Shown: positions 25,061 to 35,266, counted from the stretch's first letter. The stretch is DNA of 35,266 nt from Nitrosomonas sp. (GCA_021604405.1 BQJA01000030.1:1-35266), one strand, 5' to 3'. Translations and numbers: made by a program. The notes: generated from the sequence alone by a model not told the origin.

Positions 25061-25080
25061 TAATCCACAAAGTATCCACG
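25061..25080 (+). promoter_or_regulatory. DnaA-box pair, copy 2 (first box mutated)
   Basis: TAATCCACA and GTATCCACG hold the positions of the copy 1 pair with the same 2-bp spacer. The first site departs from the consensus at its second base, so binding may be weaker than in copy 1. Confidence 0.55.
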
Positions 25081-25123
25081 TCAATTAGTAATGTAATACA
25101 CGCCTAAAATATTTTGTACTTAA

Positions 25124-25154
25124 TTGATATAAAACAAAATTAATCCAATATACT
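25124..25154 (+). promoter_or_regulatory. dnaN: Possible dnaN promoter
   Basis: TTGATA (25124-25129) and TATACT (25149-25154) lie 45 bp upstream of the dnaN ATG with a 19-bp spacer. The hexamers are good but the spacing is longer than ideal. The same elements exist in the duplicated copy at 24333-24363. Confidence 0.35.
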
Positions 25155-25199
25155 TAAAGTTAGCAATATTCTATTAATTATTACTAAAAAATTAAATAA

Positions 25200-26321
25200 A
25201 TGTTATTTATAAAATCCACCAGGGATAAGTTACTTAAACCATTACAACTCGTTTCTGGAATTATCGAACAACGCAACGCACAACCAATTTTGTCTTATGT
25301 GCTAATACAAAAAGATCAGGAAAGAATATATTTTTTAAGTACCGATTTTGGTATTGAAATTAAAACATCAACAGTAATGAATCAGCTTAGCAGTGATGAA
25401 AAAAATTCAATTACCGTTCCAGGGAAAAAATTTCAGGATATATTACGTGCGCTTCCTTCGGATATTGAAGTTTCCCTTGTAATTCAAGATAATCGTCTAC
25501 AAATTAAAGCGGGGAAAAGTAATTTCAATTTACAGATACTTCCTGCTGAAGACTTTCCTAAATTTCATGAAACCACTGAAATACAATCAAAAATAACCTT
25601 ACAACAAAAACAATTAAGGAATTTGTTCCGAATTGTCCATCTTGCAATCGCTCAACATGACTTAAGATATTTTCTAAAAGGTCTTTTATTACGAATTAAT
25701 GGTTCGCAATTAGTTGCTATTGCAACGGATACACATCGACTGGGTTATAATACAATCAACTTAGAACAAGCCAGCAACAAGACAGAAATACTTATCCCAC
25801 GCAAGACTATATTAGAACTTAATAAACTGCTTAATGATAATGATGAGCCAGTAACGATAGAATTCTTTAAGAACAAGATCCGTTTTATTTTTTCAGACAT
25901 TATTTTGGTCTCGAAGTTAATTGATGGGAGTTGTCCGGACTATAGCCGTGCCATTCCAACAGACCACGCAATCCGTGTTGAATTAAATCGATTGGAATTT
26001 TTACAAGCATTGCAACGGGCCTCTATCCTTGCTAACCAAAAAGAAAATTTTCGTGATGTACGTTTGATTCTTGCAAATGGATCACTGCAGATAATCTGCA
26101 AAAATATTGAACAGGAAGAAGCACTGGAAGAGATAGCGATTCAATATGATTATGAAGAAACAATCGATACCAACTTTAATATTTCCTACTTGCTCGATCT
26201 GTTAAATAATGTCAATTGTGAAACAATCCAATGTGCGTTTAAAGATTCCAATAAAAGTGTTTTGATAACGATACCGGGTAACGAAGATTTCAGATATGTC
26301 GTTATGCCCATGAGAACATAG
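25200..26321 (+). CDS. dnaN: DNA polymerase III beta subunit (sliding clamp)
   Basis: DnaN is the ring-shaped processivity clamp that tethers Pol III to DNA. It is 373 residues, the usual length, with three clamp domains. Recognisable are the N-terminal RDKLLKPLQLVSGIIEQRNA, PILSYVLI, the FRIVHLAIAQHDLRYFLKGL segment, ATDTHRLGYNTI and the C-terminal FRYVVMPMRT, which fits the conserved (Y)VVMPMR(L) end. The first 77 bp are also present upstream as a stub. No clear Shine-Dalgarno sequence precedes the ATG. Confidence 0.97.
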   Translation: MLFIKSTRDKLLKPLQLVSGIIEQRNAQPILSYVLIQKDQERIYFLSTDFGIEIKTSTVMNQLSSDEKNSITVPGKKFQDILRALPSDIEVSLVIQDNRLQIKAGKSNFNLQILPAEDFPKFHETTEIQSKITLQQKQLRNLFRIVHLAIAQHDLRYFLKGLLLRINGSQLVAIATDTHRLGYNTINLEQASNKTEILIPRKTILELNKLLNDNDEPVTIEFFKNKIRFIFSDIILVSKLIDGSCPDYSRAIPTDHAIRVELNRLEFLQALQRASILANQKENFRDVRLILANGSLQIICKNIEQEEALEEIAIQYDYEETIDTNFNISYLLDLLNNVNCETIQCAFKDSNKSVLITIPGNEDFRYVVMPMRT

Positions 26322-28796
<2,475 letters not shown>

Positions 28797-28798
28797 TT

Positions 28799-29707
28799 TC
28801 AGTTTTTATAGGTTTGATGTTTTAACCGCCGATAAAAGGCCAATCGTCGATCACTGATTTTCCCTGCTTTTGTCGCGTTTATAATTGCACAATCGGGTTC
28901 GTGACCATGTCGGCAGTTATTAAATCTGCATTGTCCGATATAAGGGCGGAATTCAACGAATTGCCACGCTAGATTTTCATTTTCAATATGATGGATGCCA
29001 AATTCCTGAATGCCGGGCGTATCAATAATTTGACTATTCGTATCAAAATGATAAAGATGGGCGTGGGTTGTTGTATGGCATCCTGAATCAAGGGCGGTAG
29101 AGATTTCACTGATTGTTCGATCTGCTTTTGGAATCAATGTGTTGATGAGCGTGGATTTGCCCATTCCGGACTGTCCGGCCAGGACACTGACATTACCTTT
29201 AAGATATGGAATGAGTGTATTGATATCCTGATTTGCACTCAATTGTATTAACGGATAACCTAATTCCTGGTATAAAGAAAGGGTTACTGCAGCGTCCCGG
29301 GTAGGCACGATCATATCAGCCTTGTTTAACACGATGAGCGCTTTAATGTATTGACTTTCCGCTGCGACGAGGCAGCGGTTGATCAATTCTTCGCTAAAGC
29401 TGGGAATAGCGGCTACGACGACTATTATTTGGGTAATATTAGCGGCAATAATTTTTTTCCGAAATGCATCGCTACGGTACAATAATGTCGTACGCGGTTT
29501 TATTTTTTCAATAACGCCTTGTCCTGGTGTGGTCGGCAGGATTTCAACGTGGTCACCACAGGCCACACCGCTTCTTTTTCCGCGCACGACACAATCCAAT
29601 ATTATATTGTTTTTTGTTTCGGCTAGATAATGCCGACCAAATGCTGCAATAACCAACCCATCGGTGCGTACGTTTGTATTTCTTGGAGAATGATGGGCGT
29701 TATTCAA
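28799..29707 (-). CDS. rsgA: Small ribosomal subunit biogenesis GTPase RsgA
   Basis: RsgA is a circularly permuted GTPase that helps late 30S maturation. It is 302 residues with an N-terminal OB-fold, and GTPase motifs in permuted order: G4 NKAD (128-131), then the P-loop GQSGMGKST (178-186), then DTPG (229-232). The C-terminal zinc knuckle has Cys260, Cys265, His267 and Cys273. The start codon is TTG at 29707-29705 and overlaps the stop of the upstream gene (TTGA), which indicates translational coupling. No ATG or GTG lies nearby to compete. It is the last gene of a three-gene minus-strand operon. Confidence 0.94.
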   Translation of the reverse strand: MNNAHHSPRNTNVRTDGLVIAAFGRHYLAETKNNIILDCVVRGKRSGVACGDHVEILPTTPGQGVIEKIKPRTTLLYRSDAFRKKIIAANITQIIVVVAAIPSFSEELINRCLVAAESQYIKALIVLNKADMIVPTRDAAVTLSLYQELGYPLIQLSANQDINTLIPYLKGNVSVLAGQSGMGKSTLINTLIPKADRTISEISTALDSGCHTTTHAHLYHFDTNSQIIDTPGIQEFGIHHIENENLAWQFVEFRPYIGQCRFNNCRHGHEPDCAIINATKAGKISDRRLAFYRRLKHQTYKN

Positions 29708-30045
29708 ATTTCGAACAACTTATCTATTTTTGCGGCACAGATAAAATCATTTTCAGACAAACCGTTGATCGCATGTGTTGTGTATATAACACTGCAGTTA
29801 TTATAACCAACGGTAATATCTGGATGATGATCTTCCCGGTGGGAAATCCATGCGATGGCATTAACAAAAGCCATTGTTTGATAATAATTCTTAAACTTGT
29901 ATGATTTCTCAATTGAATGATCCACTAACTCCCAGCCGGTAAGCTGCGATAACAATTTTGTCGCTTCATCATCTGTAAGCGGCGCTACTTCACCTTCACA
30001 GGATTTACACTTTTTGGATGCTAAATCATAGTTTTCTGTTTTCAT
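29704..30045 (-). CDS. phhB: Pterin-4a-carbinolamine dehydratase
   Basis: This is a 113-residue protein of the PCD/DCoH family, which dehydrates 4a-hydroxytetrahydrobiopterin to recycle pterin cofactors. Diagnostic residues lie in FVNAIAWISHREDHHPDITV, the active-site His-rich stretch, and in the following VIYTTHAINGLSENDF. A CKSC pair occurs near the N-terminus. I choose the ATG at 30045, which overlaps the peptidase stop as ATGA; an in-frame TTG four codons upstream is less likely. No aromatic amino acid hydroxylase gene is in the window, so its physiological partner is unknown. Confidence 0.92.
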   Translation of the reverse strand: MKTENYDLASKKCKSCEGEVAPLTDDEATKLLSQLTGWELVDHSIEKSYKFKNYYQTMAFVNAIAWISHREDHHPDITVGYNNCSVIYTTHAINGLSENDFICAAKIDKLFEI

Positions 30046-31298
30046 AAATGTACCCAATTTTGTAATTTCGCGATTCTGATCGCAGCCGGTGGATGAGAAT
30101 CATAAAATGCTGAATGCAGTGGATCAGGTGTCAGTGTTGCGGCGTTGTCCCGGTAAAGTTTAACTAATGCGCGAGTCAGATCATTAGCGGATGCATTATG
30201 CGCTGCATATTCATCTGCTTCAAATTCATGTTTACGCGAATACAAGCTCGAAAATGGTTGTAACAGGAAAGTGAATACCGGCAACACCAGAAAAAACAAC
30301 AGTAATGCCATAGCTGTTGAAGGAATGGTCGTAACTGTTACCCCCAATCCTTGATAAAACCAGCCCTGTTGCATGAGGTAACCCAATACCCATAGGAATA
30401 GCAGGCTTACGGTAAATGACCACACAATTCTTTTTGCAACATGGTGGTGTTTAAAATGACCAAGTTCGTGTGCAAGGACTGCTTCAATTTCAGCAGTATT
30501 GAGCCGGGCAAGTAATGTATCAAAAAATACGATACGCTTGGTTTTACCGAATCCGGTAAAGTAAGCGTTGCCATGGCTGCTACGCCGTGAGCCATCCATA
30601 ACAAACAAACCATCAGATTGAAACCCGCATTTTTTTAATAGTTGTTCAATCCGTGCTTTAAGTGACGTATCTTGCAGCGGTGTAAACTTATTAAATATCG
30701 GCGCGATCCAATTGGGGTAGATAGCCAGCACGATCAGGTTGAATGTTACCCATGCTAACCAGGCATATAGCCACCAGTTAGTCCCCATTTTTTCCATTAA
30801 CCAAAGGAAACAGAATAACAAAGGTATGCCAAGTAGTAGACTTAAAATTGCTTGTTTTACAAGATCAGAAAAGAACATGCCCGGCGTCATTTTATTAAAG
30901 CCAAATTTTTGCTCAACCACAAAAGTACGATAGTAACTCAATGGAATTTCCAAAAAACTTATAAGAAATATTGTGCTGATGATTAAAGCAATACCGTGCA
31001 AAATCGGATCGTTCAGCCATGTTGACCAGAAGCTGGATATGGCGTTCAACCCGCCGCCAAGCGTTAATATAAGCAGCAAAGAGGCATGCAGAAGAATGCC
31101 AGGGTAGGTTAAACGTGTTTTAGTGCATGTATAATCTGCTGCTTTTTGATGGGCAGCCAGGTCTATTTGACCTGCAAAATTTTCCGGAACAGCGTTACGA
31201 TGAGCGCGAACATAGCGACTATGCCGGACTGCTAACCAGACTTGCGCAAAAGTCGTTAAGAGAAGAACGACAATAAATACGACGGTAAAAGTTTGCAT
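30042..31298 (-). CDS. M48 family zinc metallopeptidase (Ste24/CAAX protease-like)
   Basis: This is a 418-residue integral-membrane protease of the Ste24 group. Several hydrophobic helices precede and follow the catalytic site (about 5-22, 66-85, 99-117, 150-168, 176-196, 292-310 and 325-347). The zinc motif is HELGH at 277-281, with the third ligand in EFEAD (Glu358, with Asp362 behind it). The conserved GSRRSSHGNAYFTGFGKTKR precedes it. It is the first gene of a minus-strand operon with phhB and rsgA, and is divergent from orn. It may act in membrane protein quality control, by analogy with HtpX and Ste24; no substrate is indicated. Confidence 0.93.
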   Translation of the reverse strand: MQTFTVVFIVVLLLTTFAQVWLAVRHSRYVRAHRNAVPENFAGQIDLAAHQKAADYTCTKTRLTYPGILLHASLLLILTLGGGLNAISSFWSTWLNDPILHGIALIISTIFLISFLEIPLSYYRTFVVEQKFGFNKMTPGMFFSDLVKQAILSLLLGIPLLFCFLWLMEKMGTNWWLYAWLAWVTFNLIVLAIYPNWIAPIFNKFTPLQDTSLKARIEQLLKKCGFQSDGLFVMDGSRRSSHGNAYFTGFGKTKRIVFFDTLLARLNTAEIEAVLAHELGHFKHHHVAKRIVWSFTVSLLFLWVLGYLMQQGWFYQGLGVTVTTIPSTAMALLLFFLVLPVFTFLLQPFSSLYSRKHEFEADEYAAHNASANDLTRALVKLYRDNAATLTPDPLHSAFYDSHPPAAIRIAKLQNWVHL

Positions 31299-31347
31299 AA
31301 AACGACCATATTAATATTAAACGAACTAATAACATACAATAAACATC

Positions 31348-31353
31348 TATAAT
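31348..31353 (+). promoter_or_regulatory. orn: Perfect -10 element in the M48-orn divergent spacer
   Basis: TATAAT stands 52 bp before the orn ATG. The -35 position (about 31325-31330) is a poor match, so only the -10 is supported. Confidence 0.35.
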
Positions 31354-31405
31354 ACGACAAAATTACTTATAAATAATTCATCAAATTCATCAGACTGGCT
31401 AAATT

Positions 31406-31951
31406 ATGGCACAAGATAAAAATAACCTCATCTGGATCGATATGGAAATGACCGGACTCAATCCTGACACCGACTGCATTATCGAAGTTGCGTTGGTTGT
31501 AACAGATTCCCAATTAAATACTGTCGCAGAAGCACCGGTTCTCGTTGTATCGCAGTCTGTATTGGTGCTGGATAATATGGATGACTGGAATAAGTCAACC
31601 CATGCGAAGTCCGGATTGATCGAAAAAGTTAAAGCGTCAAATTTGACAGAAAAGGATGTTGAAGCACAGATGCTCACTTTTCTGCAACAATATGTGCCAA
31701 GTGGTGTTTCTCCAATGTGTGGGAACTCTATTTGTCAGGACAGGCGTTTTATGGCACGCACAATGCCGCAATTGGAAGCGTATTTTCATTATCGAAATCT
31801 GGACGTTAGTACTATCAAGGAATTGGTTAAGCGTTGGAAACCTGAAATAAAGACAGGATTGACGAAGCAGGGAAAACATCAGGCACTGGCTGATATATAT
31901 GATTCGATAAACGAATTAAAATATTATCGTGAACATTTTATTGCAATATAA
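31406..31951 (+). CDS. orn: Oligoribonuclease
   Basis: Orn is a DEDDh 3'-5' exonuclease that degrades 2-5 nt RNA fragments and pGpG from c-di-GMP turnover. The 181-residue protein has [12 protein letters not shown] (Asp12 and Glu14), [42 protein letters not shown], and the closing [20 protein letters not shown] with the catalytic His and Asp. It is divergent from the M48 peptidase, an arrangement shared with related betaproteobacteria to my knowledge. Confidence 0.97.
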   Translation: MAQDKNNLIWIDMEMTGLNPDTDCIIEVALVVTDSQLNTVAEAPVLVVSQSVLVLDNMDDWNKSTHAKSGLIEKVKASNLTEKDVEAQMLTFLQQYVPSGVSPMCGNSICQDRRFMARTMPQLEAYFHYRNLDVSTIKELVKRWKPEIKTGLTKQGKHQALADIYDSINELKYYREHFIAI

Positions 31952-32014
31952 GTAGCTACTTATGAAAATAAATTTCATAAAAAAGTTTCTTTCCGACATA
32001 ATGGAGCGTACTGA

Positions 32015-34570
32015 ATGCCTTCTGGAACAAAATTTGTAATTACGGTTAATCCCAAGTTGCCATCCCGACTGGAACGCTTGGAGGAACTGGCTAATGATCT
32101 TTGGTATAGCTGGGACCGCGATACACGGACATTATTTTCACGATTAGATCCAAAATTATGGCAAGGTGTTGAACATAATCCCAAAGCGTTTCTTAAACGT
32201 GTGGATGAGTCTATCCTTTTAAAGGCAACGGAAGACCAGTCATTTCTATCTAAATATAACAATATTCTTGCCAACTATGATTCTTATTGTTATGAATTGC
32301 CGCAACGGGAAAATGCTTATGCATTGCAAGCAACTGACCAAATTGCTTATTTCTGTTTTGAATTTGGTTTTCACGAAAGTTTGCCGATTTATTCCGGCGG
32401 GTTGGGAATTTTAGCCGGTGATCACTGTAAGGCAGCGAGTGATTTACGGTTGCCGTTTGTTGCTGTCGGTCTGCTCTATCGTCAGGGCTATTTTTTTCAA
32501 ACTATTGATAACCAAGGTGTTCAACAAGTTACCTACTCAGATTCCGATTTCGAAGATTTGCCGGTGACACCAGTATTGCAAGACGATGGTTCCGAAATAA
32601 GAATTGGTGTTGCTTTGCCGCAGCGCAAGGTAATATGTAAGATTTGGCAGGTTAAAATTGGGCATGTCAGACTTTATCTGCTGGACACGGATTTACCAGA
32701 AAATTCTTCACAGGATCGTTTAATCACACATCACCTCTATGGCGGTGATAAAACCATGCGCATTGAACAAGAAATTGTATTGGGCATTGGTGGTGTGCGC
32801 GCCCTACTGGCTATCGGCGTCAAGCCTACCATTTGGCATATTAATGAAGGTCATGCCGCGTTTATGATACTGGAGAGAATCCGCCAATTGGTACAACAAG
32901 GACAGCGTTTTTCCAGCGCACTGGAAGCTGTTGCGGTCAATACGGTATTCACGACACATACTGCTGTACCAGCAGGGCATGACCATTTTAGCAAGGCGAT
33001 GATAAATGATTATTTTGAAGCTTTTATTCATGATCTCAAGACTAATCATGAAAAATTTATGGCGCTGGGAGATGCTTCCGAAGATGCAGATTTTAATATG
33101 ACGGCACTGGCGATGCGCGGTTCGCGTATGCATAATGGCGTGAGCAAAATTCATGGCGATGTTTCAGCAAATATCTGCCAGGATATATGGCCTCAACTTA
33201 AGCCTGAAGAAAATCCAATTACATACGTGACTAACGGTGTGCATGTGCCGACTTTTCTAGCTACAGAATGGTCTGATTTGTTTGATCGTTATCTGGGCCA
33301 CGAATGGCGGAGCAAGTTAGGTGAAACGGAATATTGGTCGCGTATTCATGAAATTCCAGATCATTTATTCTGGAGCACGCGACAAACCTTGAAATCCCAT
33401 ATGCTTTATGGTTTGCGCGCACGTCTTACTGAGCAAAATTTTCGTAATCATGGTTCCGGGGCTCACCTTGACCGGCTGCTAAAATATACCGACCCGATTA
33501 ATCCGAATATTTTAATATTAGGTTTTGCGCGGCGTTTCGCTACCTATAAACGGGCAACGTTGTTATTTAAAGATCTTGATTGGTTAAGAAAAGTTATTCT
33601 GGATCAGGATCATCCGGTTCTTTTGGTTTTTGCGGGCAAGGCGCATCCGGCGGATAAACCTGGCCAGGATTTAATCAAGCATATCAGTGAAATTTCACAT
33701 TTGCCGGAATTTGAAGGGCGTATATTGCTTATTGAGGGTTATGATTTACGTTTGGCCAGGCGTTTGGTTGCTGGCGTCGACGTGTGGCTTAACAATCCAG
33801 TGTTTCCGCTGGAGGCAAGTGGCACATCAGGAATGAAAGCGGGTATCAATGGCGCACTCAATCTCAGTATTCTCGATGGCTGGTGGGGTGAAGGTTACGA
33901 CGGTAGGAATGGGTGGGCAATTAAACCCGGCGCTGAAAATATGGACCCGGAATTGCGTGATCTGGAGGAAAGTCGGGCATTTTATGAGATTTTGCAGGAT
34001 CAGGTCATTCCACTTTTTTACAATCGCAGTAATCTTGGTTTTTCTTCAGAGTGGGTAAAAATGGCCAAGCATTCGATGGTGACTTTATTGCCGCGTTATA
34101 GTGCTACTCGGATGGTGGAAGAATATACCAACAAATTCTATCAAAAGGCCAGTAATAATTATTCGCTTTACGCAAAAAATAACTTTGAAAACGCGAATAT
34201 CGTTGCCGATTGGAAGGCTACTGTGAGAGAATTGTGGCCTGGTGTTAAGCTTCGCCAGCTTGAGATACCCGGTAAAAATGCTGATTTCGGTACGACGTTG
34301 CATATTAAAGTTGCAGTACAGCTGAATGGCTTAAAACCGGATGATGTCGTCGTTGAACTATTATTATGCCGGCAGTTTAAAAAAGTTAAACTGAATAAAT
34401 TCAATCATTTCAAATTTAGCAATATTGGCGTTGAAGAATCAGGCGAGTATTTATTCGAGTTAAATTTGAAACCGGAATTATGCGGTCGGCAAATTTATTA
34501 CGTTCGTGTCTATCCACATCATCAGTTACTGTCACATCCATTGGAAATGGGGATGATGGTGTGGTTGTGA
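32015..34570 (+). CDS. glgP: Alpha-glucan (glycogen) phosphorylase
   Basis: This enzyme phosphorolyses alpha-1,4-glucans to glucose-1-phosphate (GT35 family, PLP-dependent). The 851-residue protein is the subfamily with an N-terminal DUF3417 region (LEELANDLWYSWDRDTRTLF onward, to about residue 110). The core follows: CFEFGFHESLPIYSGGLGIL, WHINEGHAAFMILERI, GFARRFATYKRATLLFKDLD, and the PLP site EASGTSGMKAGINGALNL with Lys608 as the Schiff-base lysine, then DGWWGEGYDG. The start is supported by GGAG at 32003-32006. No glgA, glgB or glgC gene is near, so glycogen synthesis must be encoded elsewhere or be absent. Confidence 0.94.
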   Translation: MPSGTKFVITVNPKLPSRLERLEELANDLWYSWDRDTRTLFSRLDPKLWQGVEHNPKAFLKRVDESILLKATEDQSFLSKYNNILANYDSYCYELPQRENAYALQATDQIAYFCFEFGFHESLPIYSGGLGILAGDHCKAASDLRLPFVAVGLLYRQGYFFQTIDNQGVQQVTYSDSDFEDLPVTPVLQDDGSEIRIGVALPQRKVICKIWQVKIGHVRLYLLDTDLPENSSQDRLITHHLYGGDKTMRIEQEIVLGIGGVRALLAIGVKPTIWHINEGHAAFMILERIRQLVQQGQRFSSALEAVAVNTVFTTHTAVPAGHDHFSKAMINDYFEAFIHDLKTNHEKFMALGDASEDADFNMTALAMRGSRMHNGVSKIHGDVSANICQDIWPQLKPEENPITYVTNGVHVPTFLATEWSDLFDRYLGHEWRSKLGETEYWSRIHEIPDHLFWSTRQTLKSHMLYGLRARLTEQNFRNHGSGAHLDRLLKYTDPINPNILILGFARRFATYKRATLLFKDLDWLRKVILDQDHPVLLVFAGKAHPADKPGQDLIKHISEISHLPEFEGRILLIEGYDLRLARRLVAGVDVWLNNPVFPLEASGTSGMKAGINGALNLSILDGWWGEGYDGRNGWAIKPGAENMDPELRDLEESRAFYEILQDQVIPLFYNRSNLGFSSEWVKMAKHSMVTLLPRYSATRMVEEYTNKFYQKASNNYSLYAKNNFENANIVADWKATVRELWPGVKLRQLEIPGKNADFGTTLHIKVAVQLNGLKPDDVVVELLLCRQFKKVKLNKFNHFKFSNIGVEESGEYLFELNLKPELCGRQIYYVRVYPHHQLLSHPLEMGMMVWL

Positions 34571-34700
34571 GTCTGCTTAATTAATAAATTTTGAATTAAC
34601 ACAAATGATGCCGATGAATATTGCATTCTGCAGGAAGAACCATTTCATGGAAAAAGCGTCATAGAGATTTATCCTATCAACAGTATCAGGAGAATTGACG

Positions 34701-35138
34701 ATGTCAAATAAAACAAGCGTAATTGCAACGATAGCCGTTTTATTATTTGCAGCTGAATCAGGCGCTGTATCTGCGGCCAGCGCTGCGAATGTTTCTACAA
34801 CCGTGGAACATTCATCAAATAACAGTGCAATTAAGTTGGCTTATGGTGCATCAGAAACGGACGCAAAAAGCAAACAAGGTCATAATGGTGATAGCGGTAA
34901 GGACCATGGCAAGTGCGGCAATATGATGTCAAAAATAGATAGTGATGAAGATGGAAAAATTAGTAAAAAAGAGTTTATTAAATACCATGAAGAAAAATTT
35001 AAGAAAAAAGATTTAAATAATGACGGTTTTATTGACGAAGATGAAATGCAAAAAATGATGGAAAAGCACAAGCATGGTTATCACGGTAAAAAAGAAATGG
35101 GTGATAAAGCCCATGGACATGGAGACATGAAAGAATAA
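34701..35138 (+). CDS. Secreted EF-hand protein, His/Lys-rich
   Basis: This is a 145-residue protein with a signal peptide (residues about 5-27, ending near AVSAASA) and a low-complexity linker. Two EF-hand loops follow: DSDEDGKISKKE and DLNNDGFIDEDE, both complete for calcium ligands at positions 1, 3, 5 and 12. The last 35 residues are His, Lys, Gly and Met rich (KHKHGYHGKK, KAHGHGDMKE), which could bind other metals. AGGAGA at 34688-34693 fits the ATG at 34701; an in-frame TTG at 34695 is less likely. The gene is followed by a strong terminator, so it is probably a single-gene unit. A calcium-sensing or metal-storage role in the periplasm is only an inference. Confidence 0.85.
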   Translation: MSNKTSVIATIAVLLFAAESGAVSAASAANVSTTVEHSSNNSAIKLAYGASETDAKSKQGHNGDSGKDHGKCGNMMSKIDSDEDGKISKKEFIKYHEEKFKKKDLNNDGFIDEDEMQKMMEKHKHGYHGKKEMGDKAHGHGDMKE

Positions 35139-35179
35139 TTGTTCACAATGTGCGTTACTTTTAAGTTCCGATAATACAG

Positions 35180-35217
35180 GCAAATTGCCCATTTCAGGTA
35201 CGGCAATTTGCTTTTTT
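35180..35217 (+). terminator. Rho-independent terminator after the EF-hand gene
   Basis: A perfect 10-bp stem (GCAAATTGCC / GGCAATTTGC) with a 12-nt loop is followed directly by six T residues (35212-35217), 42 bp after the stop. Confidence 0.9.
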
Positions 35218-35235
35218 CTATTGGAATATTGACGA

Positions 35236-35266
35236 TCCGGTTTGGCCTTGTCCGGTTTGGCCTTGT
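35236..35266. repeat. 15-bp tandem direct repeat reaching the window edge
   Basis: TCCGGTTTGGCCTTG occurs twice in perfect tandem (35236-35250 and 35251-35265), and the next base matches the start of a third unit. The window ends there, so the array may continue. It lies just after a terminator in apparently noncoding DNA and is more GC-rich than the sequence before it. Confidence 0.85.

Larger units (their letters stand above)
25010..25199. other. Probable oriC / dnaN promoter region, copy 2
   Basis: This is the second copy of the intergenic region, directly before intact dnaN. It keeps the minus-strand TTATCCCCA site (25026-25034), a mutated first box TAATCCACA (25061-25069) and GTATCCACG (25072-25080). 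Shared blocks with copy 1 include AATCTGGGGATAA, CCACAAAGTATCCACG, TTAATTGATATAAAACAAA and GTTAGCAATATT. The AT-rich tract is kept but diverged. This copy must contain the native dnaN promoter unless dnaN is read through from dnaA. Confidence 0.65.
23489..25276 (+). repeat. Tandem duplication of the dnaA 3' half / oriC / dnaN 5' segment
   Basis: Two direct copies abut at 24482/24483. Copy 1 is 23489-24482 (994 bp): dnaA from codon 207, the intergenic region, and a stub of dnaN. Copy 2 is 24483-25276 (794 bp): a decayed dnaA remnant, the intergenic region again, and the start of the intact dnaN. At the junction, dnaN sequence ending GAACAACGCAA passes directly into dnaA sequence TTACC. The length difference is nearly all one 198-bp deletion in copy 2, matching dnaA 23969-24166, bounded by CTGA. 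Substitutions are frequent between copies, so the event is not recent. This is the outcome expected of a single tandem duplication followed by decay. Confidence 0.93.

Overview
The window reads as a chromosomal segment of a moderately AT-rich proteobacterium, most likely a betaproteobacterium. The supporting gene orders are hemC-hemD-hemX-hemY, pilC-pilD-coaE, the M48 peptidase-pterin dehydratase-rsgA set divergent from orn, and dnaA-dnaN-gyrB. A Nitrosomonas-like (Nitrosomonadales) host is plausible from gene content, but no sequence search was possible and the genus is not proven. No phage, transposase, CRISPR array, tRNA or rRNA was recognised.

Layout. 1-4234: an RND efflux adaptor (5' end outside the window) and its inner-membrane pump, translationally coupled. 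4434-7176: two exported proteins, an unusual SH3-like/LprI/MliC protein that looks like a double lysozyme inhibitor, and a TAP-type alpha/beta hydrolase. 7341-10136 (minus): PEP carboxylase, divergent from the haem operon hemC-hemD-hemX-hemY (10257-14209). 14206-16193: a ferredoxin-type flavin reductase (minus) and an SDR-fold protein without the usual Tyr/Lys pair. 16307-19037: pilC, pilD and coaE, without pilB. 19136-22738: pcnB, folK, panB and panC. 22869-28796: dnaA, dnaN and gyrB. 28799-31298 (minus): rsgA, a pterin-4a-carbinolamine dehydratase gene and an M48 peptidase gene, with overlapping stop/start codons. 31406-35138: orn, an alpha-glucan phosphorylase, and a secreted EF-hand protein followed by a strong terminator. 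The window ends inside what looks like a 15-bp tandem repeat array.

The most unusual feature is at the replication-initiation locus. A segment running from the middle of dnaA, through the dnaA-dnaN intergenic region (probable oriC and dnaN promoter), into the first ~77 bp of dnaN has been duplicated in tandem. The order is now: intact dnaA, origin copy 1, dnaN 5' stub, truncated dnaA remnant, origin copy 2, intact dnaN. The dnaA remnant is frameshifted and carries a 198-bp internal deletion bounded by CTGA. Both intergenic copies keep a TTATCCCCA-like site, a close pair of DnaA-box-like sites and a similar -35/-10 pair, so the chromosome may carry a doubled origin.

Most other genes are housekeeping: haem synthesis, folate and pantothenate/CoA synthesis (folK, panB, panC, coaE), RNA turnover (orn, pcnB), ribosome maturation (rsgA), replication and topology (dnaA, dnaN, gyrB), anaplerosis (ppc) and glycogen breakdown (glgP).
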